Positions 25,926 to 39,400 of a DNA stretch of 64,000 nt are shown in pieces. Below the pieces are notes generated by a model. That model had not been told where the DNA came from, searched no databases, and saw only the letters and a list, made by a program, of their open reading frames with translations. The stretch is from NCBI RefSeq assembly GCF_910592395.1, contig NC_088310.1:21771501-21835500 (forward strand). The letters are read 5' to 3'. The stretch comes from Lineus longissimus. Taxonomy: Eukaryota; Nemertea; Pilidiophora; Heteronemertea; Lineidae. The position numbers and the translations under genes were made by a program. Every line of letters begins with the position of its first letter. The first letter of the stretch is position 1.

Positions 25926-28900
25926 ACCAAGTACATATCATGTTTGATTTCGCATTCATTAAATCTGTTGATTCTTATTGTTGTCATGTACTCTATATGA
26001 TTTTCAACTATTCTTTTATTGAAAGAATCCAAACAATTTCAAATATTCATGAATTATCGATATCATTATTGAAATTATACAAAAATTTGTTACAAATCTT
26101 AAACAAATATACGGATTTCAGCTCAGTCTATTGAACGGAAGACACATCTTAGTAAATATAAGGTAACGTTTTTAGTGGAGAAAATGATATTTTTCCATAA
26201 AACGTGATTAAACATGCTAAACAACATAAAATAAGAATAAGAACAAAAGAACTAAATAAGAAACACCCATTGTGACAGTAGTGATTTCATCAAAATGCCT
26301 CGAGCTTTTTATTTAATGAACTATCGTCCCTTTTTATGATGACTATCAAATTATAGCGTTTTGTATTTGTACGTCCAACACTTTATTTGCAATCATCTAG
26401 AGATTATGTTTCCATCGACTGTGCCTTCGTGGCATTTTAGTCCCAGCGTAACTCAGCAGGTGTCACTCCAGTGCCCCTAAAGGATTTCATTGGATGTAAT
26501 ATCGTTGAACGTTGCTTTTCTGAGTTAGAATTTATAAAAGTTTAAAGTGATTCTGGTGCCATTTGCATTCCAAGTTACCGTGATTAATACAACAATACGA
26601 ATGCCATGAGGTGATGGCATATTACAGGATATTTTTTGAAAAATACCAAAGGAGAATGCCGAGGCTAAATTATTCAAAACTAGGAAGATGGAATAATGAT
26701 AAATAATTCAGTCGAATCATGACAAAAAATAAAACTTTCGTAGCAAGCCACTGATATGGCCCATAGCAAATTGAAAATGGATGTGGAATTTTTTACATTT
26801 TTTCCCAACTTGAATACGAAAAACGAATGGAAAATATGATGTCAAAGTTCATTTTGAAGCCCCAAGCAAATATGAAATTGGACTCTGAAATGTGTATTTG
26901 GCAGCAATGGTGGTGGCTTGAAGTGTGTGTTATTGAAACACGCAATTTAATGACCTGGCGGCACGACTCATGCCACTAGCCAGCTATTAGCATAATATAA
27001 TACATTACCTAACACCAGCTCTCAAATTATTTTTTTACAATAGCACACTTGAGACTTCAATATGCAAATTAGTTTCAAGTTTCGAATGGTCGACGTGTCG
27101 GAACAATGGCGCAAGTCACAGAAGTGACCATTATTGTGAAAATCGTGTCTTTGTCCTTGCGCATTATGTATGCGATGCATAATCTGCAACCCCAGTTGCC
27201 GCACAGCTATCAACCAGCCGAACATTCGATTGGTAGACGTTAGTGTAAAAAAACTGTCACTGCCATTACAGATGCAATTTAAAGAGCAATGACCATTAGC
27301 TGGGGAATACGTAATGCAGGTCACACTGGCGCACGGTTGCTGGCTTTAAATCAAATCTTGAAATGAGGAAAGGTGGTTTGCAGAAGGAAATTTGCTCCGA
27401 AGGAATTGAGATAAATAAATATCGTTGTTTGACGAAAGAAGAGTGATGTTGCTTTGGTGCAAGGCGACCTACGAACCAGTGATTGGAGATGAGGGAATGC
27501 TCTGAGCATGCAGTAAACGACGAGATGCATGTAGAAGTCTGGGCTTACGTCAATATAGATTTTAAATCCAACTGTCGGCTGGTGTAATCATTTGTTACAA
27601 ATCTAAATGAACTGTAAATACATCAAACCTTGAACAATTTTAAAAGAGGAGTAAATATTTATAATTCCACCACGGCTAGCATTGATTTAAATCAGACAAT
27701 GTGGTGATCTTTATTTGGATTTTTTGAGATTAACGAAAATATAAAAACTGAACCTAGACAGAACTAGCCAACAAATATGGCAGTTTTCCTTTAGTGAAAC
27801 ATCATAAATGCTGAAACGATCTTTCCCTTTAATGGCAGCATGTCGCCTTAGATATTATTCAAAGGAATGCAGCCATGATAATATATGGGTAACATCTGCC
27901 ATTGTGGCAATGACTCGAGCGCCCACAAAGATCGACAAACTTCGGACACGCACACGAGTTACCGTGAATTGTACCCTTGCTGTGATTGTACAATGGGAGC
28001 CATGTGACATGAAATTGTCGTATAATGCAGGGATGAAGTTGTGACATAATGTTGACCCCCAAATTGTGAATTTGCGGAATGAAGAATCATAATATGTCTA
28101 TCCAGACATAAGAAGGAAATGATACAACTGGATTAGAGGTCAGTTGGGGCATTTTATCAGTTGGCACCGTAGTTGTGAATTCTGGCCCTACAGTAACAAA
28201 TTTGGGCATTGTGGTGTTTTTTACCTTCAAGAATTCCAATCATAAATGTTCAATCTCTGGAGAAATTCTCCGTCCAAATTTTAAAACATTTTGACTGAAA
28301 TGGCCATCATTATTGACTGCAATGATGTGGAAGCCATGTTCGTATTTCTTTTGTTGAATATCATACATTGGCGAATAAGACCTCATAAGTTATAGCCAGA
28401 GTATCATTATCAAAGAGCCTTACAAAGAGTCCCTTCCGTAGACCTCGTTCCTTTTGGCCTTTTCTGACTCGCTATTTTTTTCTCATGTCGCCCAGGGCCC
28501 CAGCACATAATAATGCGTAATCCTCCCCACAAGAACATGTGGTTGGTTCGTCATTTCCCGATGTCAATCCTTGGGGCCAAATCCTTGCTGCAGCTGCCTT
28601 TTGTAGAATAAGGAGAAATGCTTTTTTCTCATGTTCTTAGGAAACCCTTAAATACCCTTGCTGCCAGGGAATATATGTAAAAACGAACCATGTGTTCAGA
28701 GTGAGGACAAATGTTCAAATTGAAAGATAACTGCGTGCAATATTGAATTGATATAATCTCTTACACCATGAAGGAATAGTACTGACACTTACAAGATTTG
28801 GTGGGGTAATCTTTCCGTAAGTAGCAAAACATAATTTTCAATTATCAAGTGAAATGTCTTTTTCATAAAACTGATGAGAATTGCCTGTCGCACTGGCAGT

Positions 28901-30250
28901 GTATTAGCTCCAGAGTGACACTCTCGCCACATAAGTTCAATAAATTTGTTAACTACCGGTACTGACTTAATGAAGCCAACAAATTCATTATGAGAATTTT
29001 CAATTTTCTCACATGTTAAAGGTTTTGTGATAACCACACCAAGGCTATTAATTTCAACCATATCGTTAGGAAGAATCACATTTTTTCTTCAGATTATGCA
29101 AATAGGAATTAGAGAAAGCTGCAGAGCAGACTGGGACCAGAATTGATAACTAGATATGACCCCAAATCCCATAAGTTCGTCCATCTTTTTATGATAAAAT
29201 TTAATTGGCTCTGGAGCTTGCGACTGGGCAGTTTGGGAGATGGAAAACGTAATTGAAAGGAGGCGATAAGACGTCTGATGGTGCCGTTTATATTGTATAT
29301 AAAATTCAACTCAAGTAACTGATTAACCCTTGAAGAAATACCGGTCATGATCTTTATCTGCATCTCTTTTGGGAAGATCGGAGAAATCGACAAATGGTGA
29401 TATATGTGTGCATTTAAGATTAAATGTTGTTTTATCTGTTGCAAAATACTCCTTGAACATATATGGTATATGACAGCATACATTTCTTAAAATCACTTAT
29501 GTACCAAGAATTGTGGTAGGTTTGACATCCACCTTTCCTGGTCTTTTTGATGGAAAATGTTTAAAAACTATCAAAAAAACAAAAAACGTGGAAACTATAT
29601 TCGACTTTGTCTGGCTATTGACACAGAAGTGAACAGTCGGGATTTTTTGAAGGAATTTTTCAGGTCAGAAGACCACTGTTGTATTAATCATACTTCCTTT
29701 TACCATAAAGTTAAAGTGCAGAACAAAGTTTTATGCAATTAACGGGCGACTTTCATTTTCTCAGGCAACGATATATGGCTTGACAGATGCATTGTGGGAA
29801 GCCACAGGTAGTCAAAGTGCGATAATGAGTCCACAACAAACCCTGACCGTTAATTTTCTCGCAAGAACGGTACGAATAAAAGTCTTTTGTACATGACCTA
29901 TGCAGTGAAGTGGCCTGCTGGGTGAGAAAAAGGCCCCAGCCTAGCTTAGCATTTGGTCCAATTCTCAGCCTAATTAAATGGGCTTCAAATTAGATTAAAA
30001 GTCACTTTGATATAACCAACTTGTATGTGGCCAAATTACACAGCTGCAGCTCAGAAGACCAAAGGAGGAAATTTGAGATTCGAATTGAATTACTCGTGCT
30101 CAAAGTTGAAAGGGGATGGATATACTGTGGTTGTGGTCTAAAGCTTGGGTTGAATCATCAATGTTAGTTGAAAATTTCATTCTTCAACAATTAACTCATA
30201 TACTGAATAAATAAATGTTAACTATTGAGCTGAAATCAAATTATATTGAA

Positions 30251-30274
30251 TTTTTTTTTGGGGGGGGGGGGGGG
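30251..30274 (+). repeat. T9-G15 homopolymer junction
   Basis: Nine T followed by fifteen G, the same T-run/G-run layout as at 52892-52911. Probably replication slippage at adjacent homopolymers. Confidence 0.95.
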
Positions 30275-32095
30275 CTGCAATTAATGACAATATACGGGGT
30301 TACGTAATCGTATCACGTTGACATCATAATCTACAAAAATTATAACATTCATAAATTTCTTTTGCTGACACCGCAGTGAGCTTAGATGGGCACCACAACG
30401 TGCTGCCACCATAAAACTATAACATCAGAGCTGTATCCAATATATCAACAAAATCGAAAATTGATTCGGTGTATTTCATATTGTTTTAGACTAGATGCAG
30501 AACATTGCCCCACCATCACTGTAGTGGCATGGATTGGCACTTTCACCATATCGAGGCTGAAACTGGATGTGTAACAGTAACATATAAAAGTGGCACCTGG
30601 AGCACTTTCGATCTTCCAACATAATACCAACTTACTTTACTAATTGCACAAACGATCACATCGCCATCAGATGGCTTGTATGTCACTCTAAACCAATGAA
30701 GCCAATTTGGTGAAATAACTCTGTCCTTGTCAATTTCTGAGAAAAGTATTTTAATGATGATTCAACGTCGCCTCATCACTGGTCATGGAAGTATATCGCG
30801 ATGAGAAGATTTGTCAAGGATCGGAGCTCACTGCCAATTGCATTAAGTAATAAACTGTTAATTTGCTACACACACAAAACCAAGGCTGATTTCAACAGAT
30901 GATGTTTGACAGGTTCTGTACCGTTTTTTGTCATCTCTGCTACTTGAAACCTGCATGAAAATAGGTAAAATGAGCCTCAGTTCTAATGGTTGCCTGGCAG
31001 CAAAATGCTCAAAATTGCCAGAGGCAATGAGAATGAGAATGAGCTGTGTCCAAAAAGTTACCAATAAATAATTAACAGCGAAAGTGAATATAATCGGTAT
31101 TGTTTTCACAGAATATATTTGTCCGAGCTATTCAGCTTTAGTGAAGATGTCCCTCGGGCAAGGCATAGCTTTTGGAGGTAGAAGACTAGACGATTAGAAA
31201 TTTAGAATTCAGTGGAAGGAGGTAAATGTCATATTTCCTCTAATAAAAAAAAGATTCAATCACAAGCAGATAAAGCCAATGTGACAACAGTTAGTAAAAG
31301 TTCCTACTGCTCAAGGCGTTATGGGTTATTTAATTGAATTTCACCTCCATATTTTATGTAAGTACAAAGCAAAATCAATAGTATGACAGTGTTTTTTGTA
31401 CTGCTGTTTTATGATAAACAGATTTGTATTCCCCTTTCAGAGAAACAGTTTTTGGCGAAACATTGAACATTTTTTGTAACTGGTGATGGTAACATGGAGA
31501 ATTGACTTGTTTGTAATGTGTTCGTGCCAAAGGAAATTTTAATTCATCAGACCCAAGTTCGAATATGCTGCTACATATTTGCACAATGGCAGGAGATGCA
31601 TATATTTTGTCACAAGTCACAGTCCCTTTCATCGGGGAAAAAGGTACACTATTTCGAATGTTGCCATATTGTTTTCCTTGCCAGTTGTATAATAAGGTTT
31701 TATATATATACATGTATATCTGTGGTGAATTAAATTGCCGACACACCTGTCTATCAAGTTTTTTGAAAATCCAGTGATATTATTTTGGCTGACAGTCTAG
31801 GCGGAGTCGATTTACTAAAACGTATTTTGAATTTATCAACTTACTTGCATTTCAAAAAGGGCCATTTGATCCTTGGCTAGTCTTTATGTATGCTTTTCAG
31901 TCTGAAAAAAGGCTCCATATATATTTACTAGACCTATTAGGTAATTCTGTCGGTCGGGTTTTAAAAATTAAATAAGATATTTTATGGACGGCTGAATTTC
32001 ATAAACACAAATATTACTTATGTTATCTAGCCGAAGGTTTGGGGGAAGTGGATAAGAGATTATTTTATAAATATGTATTGATGCTATTGATACGC

Positions 32096-32196
32096 TATGC
32101 TTGGTTAAGAAAGGGGTCGGTAAGAGACACATCGGGTGGATGATATTGATACGCTATGTTTGGTTTAACAAAGGGGTCGGTAAGAGACACATCGGG
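32096..32196 (+). repeat. Tandem duplication, two ~50-bp units
   Basis: Units start at 32096 and 32145 (period 49). Both contain ATTGATACGCTATG, a TTGGTT segment and GGGGTCGGTAAGAGACACAT, differing only at a few bases, so the duplication is recent. No coding sense is apparent. Confidence 0.85.
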
Positions 32197-35100
32197 GCTC
32201 TCCTAATAATTTGCCAAGATCTGGCAATAAAGCCCGGATAGCTTCTTTCCCATTTGAAATCAACAAAGCAGAAACCATCCTGACCTGCTGTGATTGCCTT
32301 GGCAAATCTTGGCGGAATCGTAACTCATTCATGCCATGAATGGACGAAGACCTCCATTTATCCATCAGTGAACCTTTTGTCCGTGTCGTCTCTGTTTGCT
32401 CAGGGGCCACATGGGATTACTGATGGGAGAAGATTCTGACAACAAAAATCCATTCCTATTATGAAATGATACCCTGACTAAGTCCAAGGTAATGCACCAA
32501 TGGCCGTAGGAATAGAATTGTGCCGTCAGATGATTTGATGATTCTATTGGTCAAAGCATGTTATTTGCCAAGGGGAATCATCCCAGCCAGCAGTGAGTAA
32601 TCAATTGATGACATAAAAGCTAAGCCAGCATCAAGTCGCCTTTGATATTCATAACAGTTTTTTACGCTAATAACGTAATGAGATAGAGGTTGCATCAATG
32701 ATGAATGGACCCGTGAATGGACACAATTTTTGTCTTGCCTTGAGAATCTGAATGAGGATTGGATTGCTTGCCTCGTTTCTGTTATCGAGTTGCGTGGCAG
32801 CATATGGGAGGGCATGAAGAACAATGGGTGTATCTTACGAAGGTATGAGTAGGATTAGAAAGAAAATGATGATAGAGTCTTTTTAACGTAGTGTGTTCAG
32901 AAATCTGGTTGAGTGAGTTAGTGGATTGGCTTTGCTCTCAAGGAAATTAACATATTGTCATTACCGTGTGTTTCCTTTTTTAATTTCAAAACTCGTGTTG
33001 ATAAAGTAGGTGCATTGATAATGTTTAAAGTTTTTAATGGATTGAGTGAATAACCACGCATGAATCGTGAGATTATCCTCATGGGCAGTTATATGAGCAT
33101 TGATAAAAATAAAATGTACCCTTAGTAAGGGCATGATTGGTTATTGCTAGGACCAGCCCAAAGTTCAGCTCAGGTAACTCCCTGTCCTTGTTCTTCCATG
33201 TTTTGTAACGCCAAGTAACCGAGTTACATAAGTGCAGGTGCCACTGGAGACAGATTGTCAATCATTACATGGTTGGGATTGTTAGTGACATTCAAAGCAA
33301 CAAGGGGGAAGCAGTTGTCACTCATACTTGCTGACACCTCTATCATTGAAACTATGCTATTTCAAATGTCATCCCACTCGGAGAGAGTAGAGGAGAGGCA
33401 CCACTGGTCAACGGGACCACTGCTGCCCAAAATTATCCTCTTAAACATCTTAACCACACCCAAATCTATTCAGCAAAGGAAATACATGTGCAAGACACAA
33501 AACTTTCATATCAGAAAGCTTCCAATTGGACCTGCTGTCCTCAATGAAATGACCACAGACCTTGAGCAGGTGGCGGAACAGGAGACCAGCATCCCATCCA
33601 CACATCGCTAAATGCAGGTTACGCTACTTCCAAATAACTTTTCAACTCAAAAGGGTGGGTGAAATATGGGCTGGACAATATATCATGCCAGAATCCATTT
33701 TACGTGATACGGGTAAGATCAAAGAATTGACACATTGTTTTTTATATTGTTATGTGTGTGGTAGCTGCCCGCTGGCAAGGCCATGCATTTTGCATTTGGA
33801 GGAGATGTAATAGTAATTATATGTTGCAATGATACCATGACCGTCAATGAGTGAAAAATCGAGATTATAATGCAATTTTGCTATTGTGATGCCGAGTTAA
33901 TCATTTTGCATTTGCTGGTCACAGAAATTAAAAGCAGACTTTTGAATATATCGAAATGTCTGACTTGGAGGCATCTTGCATCTACCTCGTCAGCGAATTC
34001 CTAGTTGTTCCCTGTGGACGTTACTTTGCCGCACATTCTGTATTATTTTGCTGACTTCGTTATGTATACAGTTATTCGGATAGAGAACAAGTCCGTGTAT
34101 TGAATTGACTCAACTTCCATTGGTTTTGCATTGAATTCATAGCATTGCACTATTATATCAAAATGGTCAACATGTGTTGGTACGAACAGTCTTAGACCAT
34201 TTTTTATCAACAACTATCAATAAAATGAACGATGTCCAACTATGGAGACTGCACCGTGGCGATACTGCCATGTGCGGCCAAGCCCTCTTGATCGATCAGT
34301 TGCCTGCTACTCCCAGTTGTGCAATGACTCTCCCAGCATGCCATTTGTCCACGTTAAGCAAATAATGACCATAATGACCAATGGTGAGCTAATCTTGAGC
34401 AATTTCGCTTCGTGAAACACTTCATGACAGGTAATAGCTTTGTCATAGAATCCAACAATTCATTGAGAGAATTACTGGTCGCAGAGGGTGTCGATATCAG
34501 ATTAATTTGATAATGTCCAATAACATTTGTCCACTGTGATTAACTTTTATGCACGGTTAGTTAGCTGTTTGCTTTATGATTGCCCTGGGGGTAATCGCTG
34601 ACCATAGGGGCGATACTGACCATGGAGATGGACAATGGTCAAGGGCTGCTGCGGACAATATGTTAGGGTCGCATGACATCGACGTCAGGAATTAGCGATA
34701 ATTGTGACGTGCTTTAGATGGATGGCCATAGAGAACTGCGGGTGTTATCCGACTGGTAGAAATGACTTAATAATCCTAGTTCAATGGCCTGAGTTGGTCT
34801 CCTCGCTGTTGCTATTAAGAAAACTAATGTCATGTTTTCTTTTCGAAAGAAAAACAGAGATGTTTAAAACAGCAACTGAACTTTTCATAAAATGAAATTT
34901 TATAGCCTGCATACATAATGCATAATGTCCATTCTGTGCACACACAAAAGTGTAAAGTACAACTTTACATCAACTCTTTTTATGGAGAGGAACAACATGC
35001 ATAAACAGCATGATTTTCCATCGATTTTTGAAACAGTCTCTGTCAAGAGGGCAATACAATTCACCTGCACCAGGCTGGGCATCCATACCATGCATAATTG

Positions 35101-35711
35101 ATTTGTCAGTTGAAAAAAATCAGTACACGGAATTATAAGTTTTAGTTTGTTGGTGAATGGGGTGAAAATTCCAATGTTCGACCAAGTCTGAAATGGCAAG
35201 ACTTAGAATTACACGAGAAAAAAATCCGAGGAGGTAAACCTCAAAGCTGTAGCCAAGCACCACTTAAATATAGCACTGGCCAACATATTTCGTATGTCAG
35301 AATGGTCCTATCCTATTTGGTTATGCAGAGTATACAGTTTGGAGCATTAGTGTAAGAACCTAGCTACATACACTAAATAACCAGTAAATGTACAATGTAC
35401 TCATAAGTTCATCTATGTGAATGCTGACTAACATTTTCGATGTCAGGTAGGTCTATGAATGTAGCAGCAGCGTATGACTTAACTGGTGAATGTAGTGATA
35501 ACGCTATGCTTTCGGCCTACCAAAATAAAGTGCCACTTCCAAACACTGGCTTGAAAAAGCACAACTTTTCACAAATTACTATACCTCCTCATGCACACAT
35601 TGTAAAGCATTAGGTATTGGTTTTCAGGATTTTGGCTTGGATGCCCTCCAGAAATCGGCAAAATCAGTTTATTTCCCCCAAACGCACAATCCGCAATCTG
35701 CTCATGTTTAC

Positions 35712-35757
35712 CTACTGGTAAAGCTGGCCGCTTGCCCCGCGGAGTCTGCGTGGCCAT
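35712..35757 (-). CDS. Candidate alternative first exon of BCL11 (intronic promoter isoform)
   Basis: On the BCL11 strand, an ATG at 35757 opens a reading frame MATQTPRGKRPALPV and reaches a good donor, GTAG|GTAAAC, at 35712/35711. The exon leaves one base (G), exactly the phase the 3' exon acceptor needs; joining gives GAA (Glu), so the isoform would read ...ALPV-E-PYSFVCGTC. There is an in-frame TGA four codons upstream (TGA GAC ATA TGG ATG), as expected for a true N terminus. The segment is CpG-rich compared with its surroundings (GCCGC, CCGCGG, TGCG within about 40 bases). The protein would lack the N-terminal finger and the NuRD-binding tail. Weak points: the base at -3 is T, there is no transcript evidence, and a phase match occurs by chance one time in three. 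If the donor is not used, the frame runs on to a stop at 35569 (62 residues). Confidence 0.35.
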
Positions 35758-35805
35758 CCATATGTCTCACTGTCCACACACAGTGTCAATCAAGTGAAAG
35801 TGAAC

Positions 35806-35883
35806 ATGGCTAACAAGCGTGAAAATATCATTACTTTGCTGGCCGCATATATCTCTTTCTTGATTATGTTCCTGATACTATAA
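35806..35883 (+). CDS. Putative 25-residue hydrophobic micropeptide ORF
   Basis: The ATG at 35806 has an optimal context (GAACATGGCT; A at -3, G at +4). The frame reads MANKRENIITLL followed by an uninterrupted hydrophobic stretch ending FLIMFLIL, then TAA at 35881. A short charged N terminus plus a single membrane-spanning helix resembles the layout of known animal membrane micropeptides, but no sequence family is recognised and a frame this short can arise by chance. It starts 49 bases from, and divergent to, the candidate minus-strand exon start at 35757. Confidence 0.13.
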   Translation: MANKRENIITLLAAYISFLIMFLIL

Positions 35884-36286
35884 GCTGCCCGTGCGAACAT
35901 GATGGACTAGTGATAATTATATGTGTATTTATGTGTCATTGGGCAAGTTGAACCAAGGGCCATCAGGAAGATGTGTCAAGTTCACGAAACATGGGCAGAT
36001 AATGTGATTGTCATTCGTGAACCATGATAATCAAAGCATGAAATTAACGCGCAAACATCAGTAAAGTCTGGTTTAATTTTCCTAACAAGGAGCAAAGAAT
36101 TACCAATCATGAAAAAAAAGTGGAAAATCTATCATAAATGTGTTTGGGACCCACAGTATGCCACAGTTTTTGTATCTCCGATGGGCATAGCATAGCCGAA
36201 ATCTTTCATTTGTTGGAGCACCCTCGTGACCAACAAACACTTCTTGATGGCTACTGCTGGTCGTTTTTATCATTCAATCGATAGCC

Positions 36287-36400
36287 ATGGCTCTCCAACT
36301 CGAAATCGACGGTAAAAACGACGTTGGCGGGGTTTTTTTTCTCACGAACCTCATGAGAACGATGCAGATGGACAAGTCCTCGTTGGCCAATGACGCTTAA
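36287..36400 (+). CDS. Short ORF (37 aa) in CpG-rich zone, unknown
   Basis: The ATG at 36287 has a good context (AGCCATGGCT; G at -3 and +4). The frame starts MALQLEIDGKN, includes a hydrophobic GGVFFLTNLM segment, and stops at TAA 36398-36400. About ten CpGs occur in 120 bases, well above the surroundings. An overlapping frame starting at an upstream ATG (36248) runs 22 codons through the same region. No family is recognised. Because it lies just upstream of the candidate minus-strand alternative first exon at 35757, the CpG richness may instead mark the promoter of that transcript. Confidence 0.18.
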   Translation: MALQLEIDGKNDVGGVFFLTNLMRTMQMDKSSLANDA

Positions 36401-39400
36401 AGGAGATCAATTGAAGTATTTGTCCAAGTTTACGAGCCCCATACGAATACACTGGTCAATGGACATATATATCGTAGTGCCTCTTTTGAATGACACTTCT
36501 AATATGCTTTTGTGTCAAGTAAACCAGTAAAGTTGCATTGGCTGTTGGTGTAAAAAGCAGATATTGGTCTAAGCTTTACTTTACAAATAATTCTTGGTCG
36601 TGGTCGTGGCTAAATTCGCTTTTTTAATTGTTAAAAGACGCAGGATCGTTGATTGATAACGTTTTATTCTTTCGTCTCATTGGTTTAAGTGACTGTGCAG
36701 TCATACTTTGAGAAAAACGTGTATGACCATCATCAAAATCCCCCAATTGTGGAGGTCTAAGTGTCAGGTCTATTTCTCATAACATTCCACCATCTGCCAT
36801 TGCCTTTTTCAATTTCAGGCAACGTATGTGCATCCTGAACCTCGTGGTCTGTACTCCCTTTAAACATAGCCGGGGTATTTTAAATCTTGACTAGATGTCA
36901 ACAATTTGGTGGTCAAGGTGCGCATGTGCAAAGTTTTTACGAACTGATACCTAGAGCACCTCTTCTGCAATTAGAGAATCATGGCTTCTCCAGCTAGAAA
37001 TGTCTAACCAAAGTGGGCAAAATACCATTGTACAGAGATAAAACTTGATGATAGGTATGACTATTTGTATTGATAATACGAACCATTATTTGCGAAGAAG
37101 GGCTTAAGCCGAGACCTGTGGTGAACTGAGCCAGTCAAAGCAAAGGGAATCAGTGTCTTCATAATCACAAGAAATCCCACAAAAGGGTCTAGGAAAGAGA
37201 ATAATCGAATATCAGCAGGATATCTGACTCATGGCCTGTCAATGCAACACTGCGGTGGCTTCACTGTCCTTTGATTGGTGACACAAGATGGTCATGGTAA
37301 TTAGTGGTCTTGGACAAGGCGTAGAAGATAAGCCACAATCTTAGTCGTGGTGTCATCTTTCTGTCACCGCGTGATCATCAAGTTTCTTGTGGACAAACCC
37401 GTGGACACGTTGGAAGATAACACCTTGGTAAACCAATATTTCCTTTTATGGTATTCAATTCCTTTTTTACACTCATTACCTTAAGCTTTTTGGGCCAGAT
37501 AATTGCAGTAATGATTACACAAGTTGTCAACTTTGAGTGAAGAGTAAGAATCTTGTGGACAAACACGTGGATTTTGGTAAAGATAATACCTCGTTGGTAA
37601 ACCAATCTCTCCTTTCATGTTTTGCAATCTTTTTGATTGCTGTCCACAATCATCTTACCCTCATTACTTAAAACTTCTTTGGCCAGATAATTGCAGTTTT
37701 AGCAACTCAAGTTGTCACTTTGTGTGAAAACCTCCATGTCCTGTAATTACAAGCCTTTTTGCATGCTCCCTAATGAATTGTCATGAACGATGTGAAAAAA
37801 ACGAAACCGCTCCATTATGTGGAACAATTGACCATGCCCAATGATATTGATGTAGGCAAAGCTCCTTGGTTCAGGAGTGCCGGGTGTGATGATGGAATTA
37901 GAGAACACTTTCTTTTGCCAGATCTTTTTTTTTTCAAGGGGAAGATCATCTTAGTTTATATGTGGGCGAAGGAACTGGTATGACATACTTGACCTTCTCA
38001 TATGGGGAAGGGAAAGTGACAGGAGAGGCAGATTCTAAATTTGGTGTTGGTGTCTTCGGATATCTCCTGCATTTCCTTACGTGTAGATTAGGTTTATTCT
38101 AGATTTTGGCTTACAGTGATAACACCAGCCAGACTTGCTTGGCGTTCTTTACACTTCAAACGAAAAAGAAAGAGGAACATGTCAGAGTAGAACCCTTTTC
38201 GTAAACTGTATGAACGCAACATCTAGGTTCAACTTCTTTGTAAACTGGTCTATACTTATCATCTTTAAGCTGGTATGATTTTCACTTTTTAACTTAACGA
38301 CCCTCGGACTCAAGTCCTAATTTTTATAAACGAATCAGGATGAAGTGCCTTGCATTATATTAGCATGTCAGGTAGCAGATGGAGAGCGTGCAGGGCCTGG
38401 CCAGAAAGCGCTCGCTGACGACTCGTCACTCATTTAGAAATCATATTAATTGTTTAGAGTGTTTGGAGAACATGTATGCAAACATAGGGAAAATGAGAAA
38501 ACAAAAGGAACACGCTTTGTCGGCACTTGGCCAGTTATGGGTGAAATCTATTGTACAGTACAACAATGCTCATATTTGTTTTTGAATGTGGTATCTTAAA
38601 CCTGTTTGGATAGAATAATACGTGTATGGTTTGAGGGGATGTATCTTTTTTCAGGAGTGTGGACAGCATCATCACAAAACTTCTACATGTGTATTTTCCA
38701 GCCCCAGCCCAAGGCAATCGTCTTTCTAACATAAAACATGTTCAAAGTTTTTCCCTTGTTACATTTCAAAGGGTATGCTGACTCTGATGAGGCTGGTGGT
38801 GCTGAAATTTGTGGTTGAGCAGTAGATAACAATAACAGAATTAAATTTCGCCACTGTGAAAGTGATACCTCTGAGCTAATTCTTGCACCCAGATATGTTA
38901 CATATGAGGTAGAACTTGTTCTTGATGGGGAAAAAAACCTTCAGTCCAACACTGATCACAGCCCCTTAGGGAACAAATAGAGGTACATGTATCATTGCCG
39001 TGTCCGAAGTGAATATTGAATCAAGCATCATTCTATTGGTATCGAGTCACTTAAGAAATAAAATACTAAATAAAAATATAACTAAAGGCACACTGTCCCT
39101 CTCTGCCTCTATACCAAATGAAGATAACATCATTTACGTAGTTAAATTCAAAAGTCAGTTTCCTTTAGTGCCATTCTTATTCTTAGATTTAAATAAAATA
39201 CAGATGTGAGGTAAATCTACAGTTTGAAGCTTACAGCCAAAATTGTGTTCATTTGGTGTAAAAAGATCAAAGTGTCAAAGGCAGATGCGATGTTCACTGA
39301 TGGTTGATGCAGATCGCCTCTCAACCAGGAGATCAGCGGAAGCATTTCAACATATTAGCATTAAGTATAACCCTGGGCTAGGTCGGCACCGAAGGCCAGT

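Noticed and set aside
29109-29483. 124-codon minus-strand frame
   Set aside because: No domain, hydrophobic/AT-driven composition and no supporting context.
33255-33611. 118-codon plus-strand frame
   Set aside because: Starts at TTG. The internal ATG version looks fairly protein-like but matches no family I know and has no splice evidence.
38379-38585. 68-codon plus-strand frame with MRKQK, considered as a BTB/Kelch N-terminal fragment
   Set aside because: Only a five-residue similarity; the rest of the BTB fold is absent.
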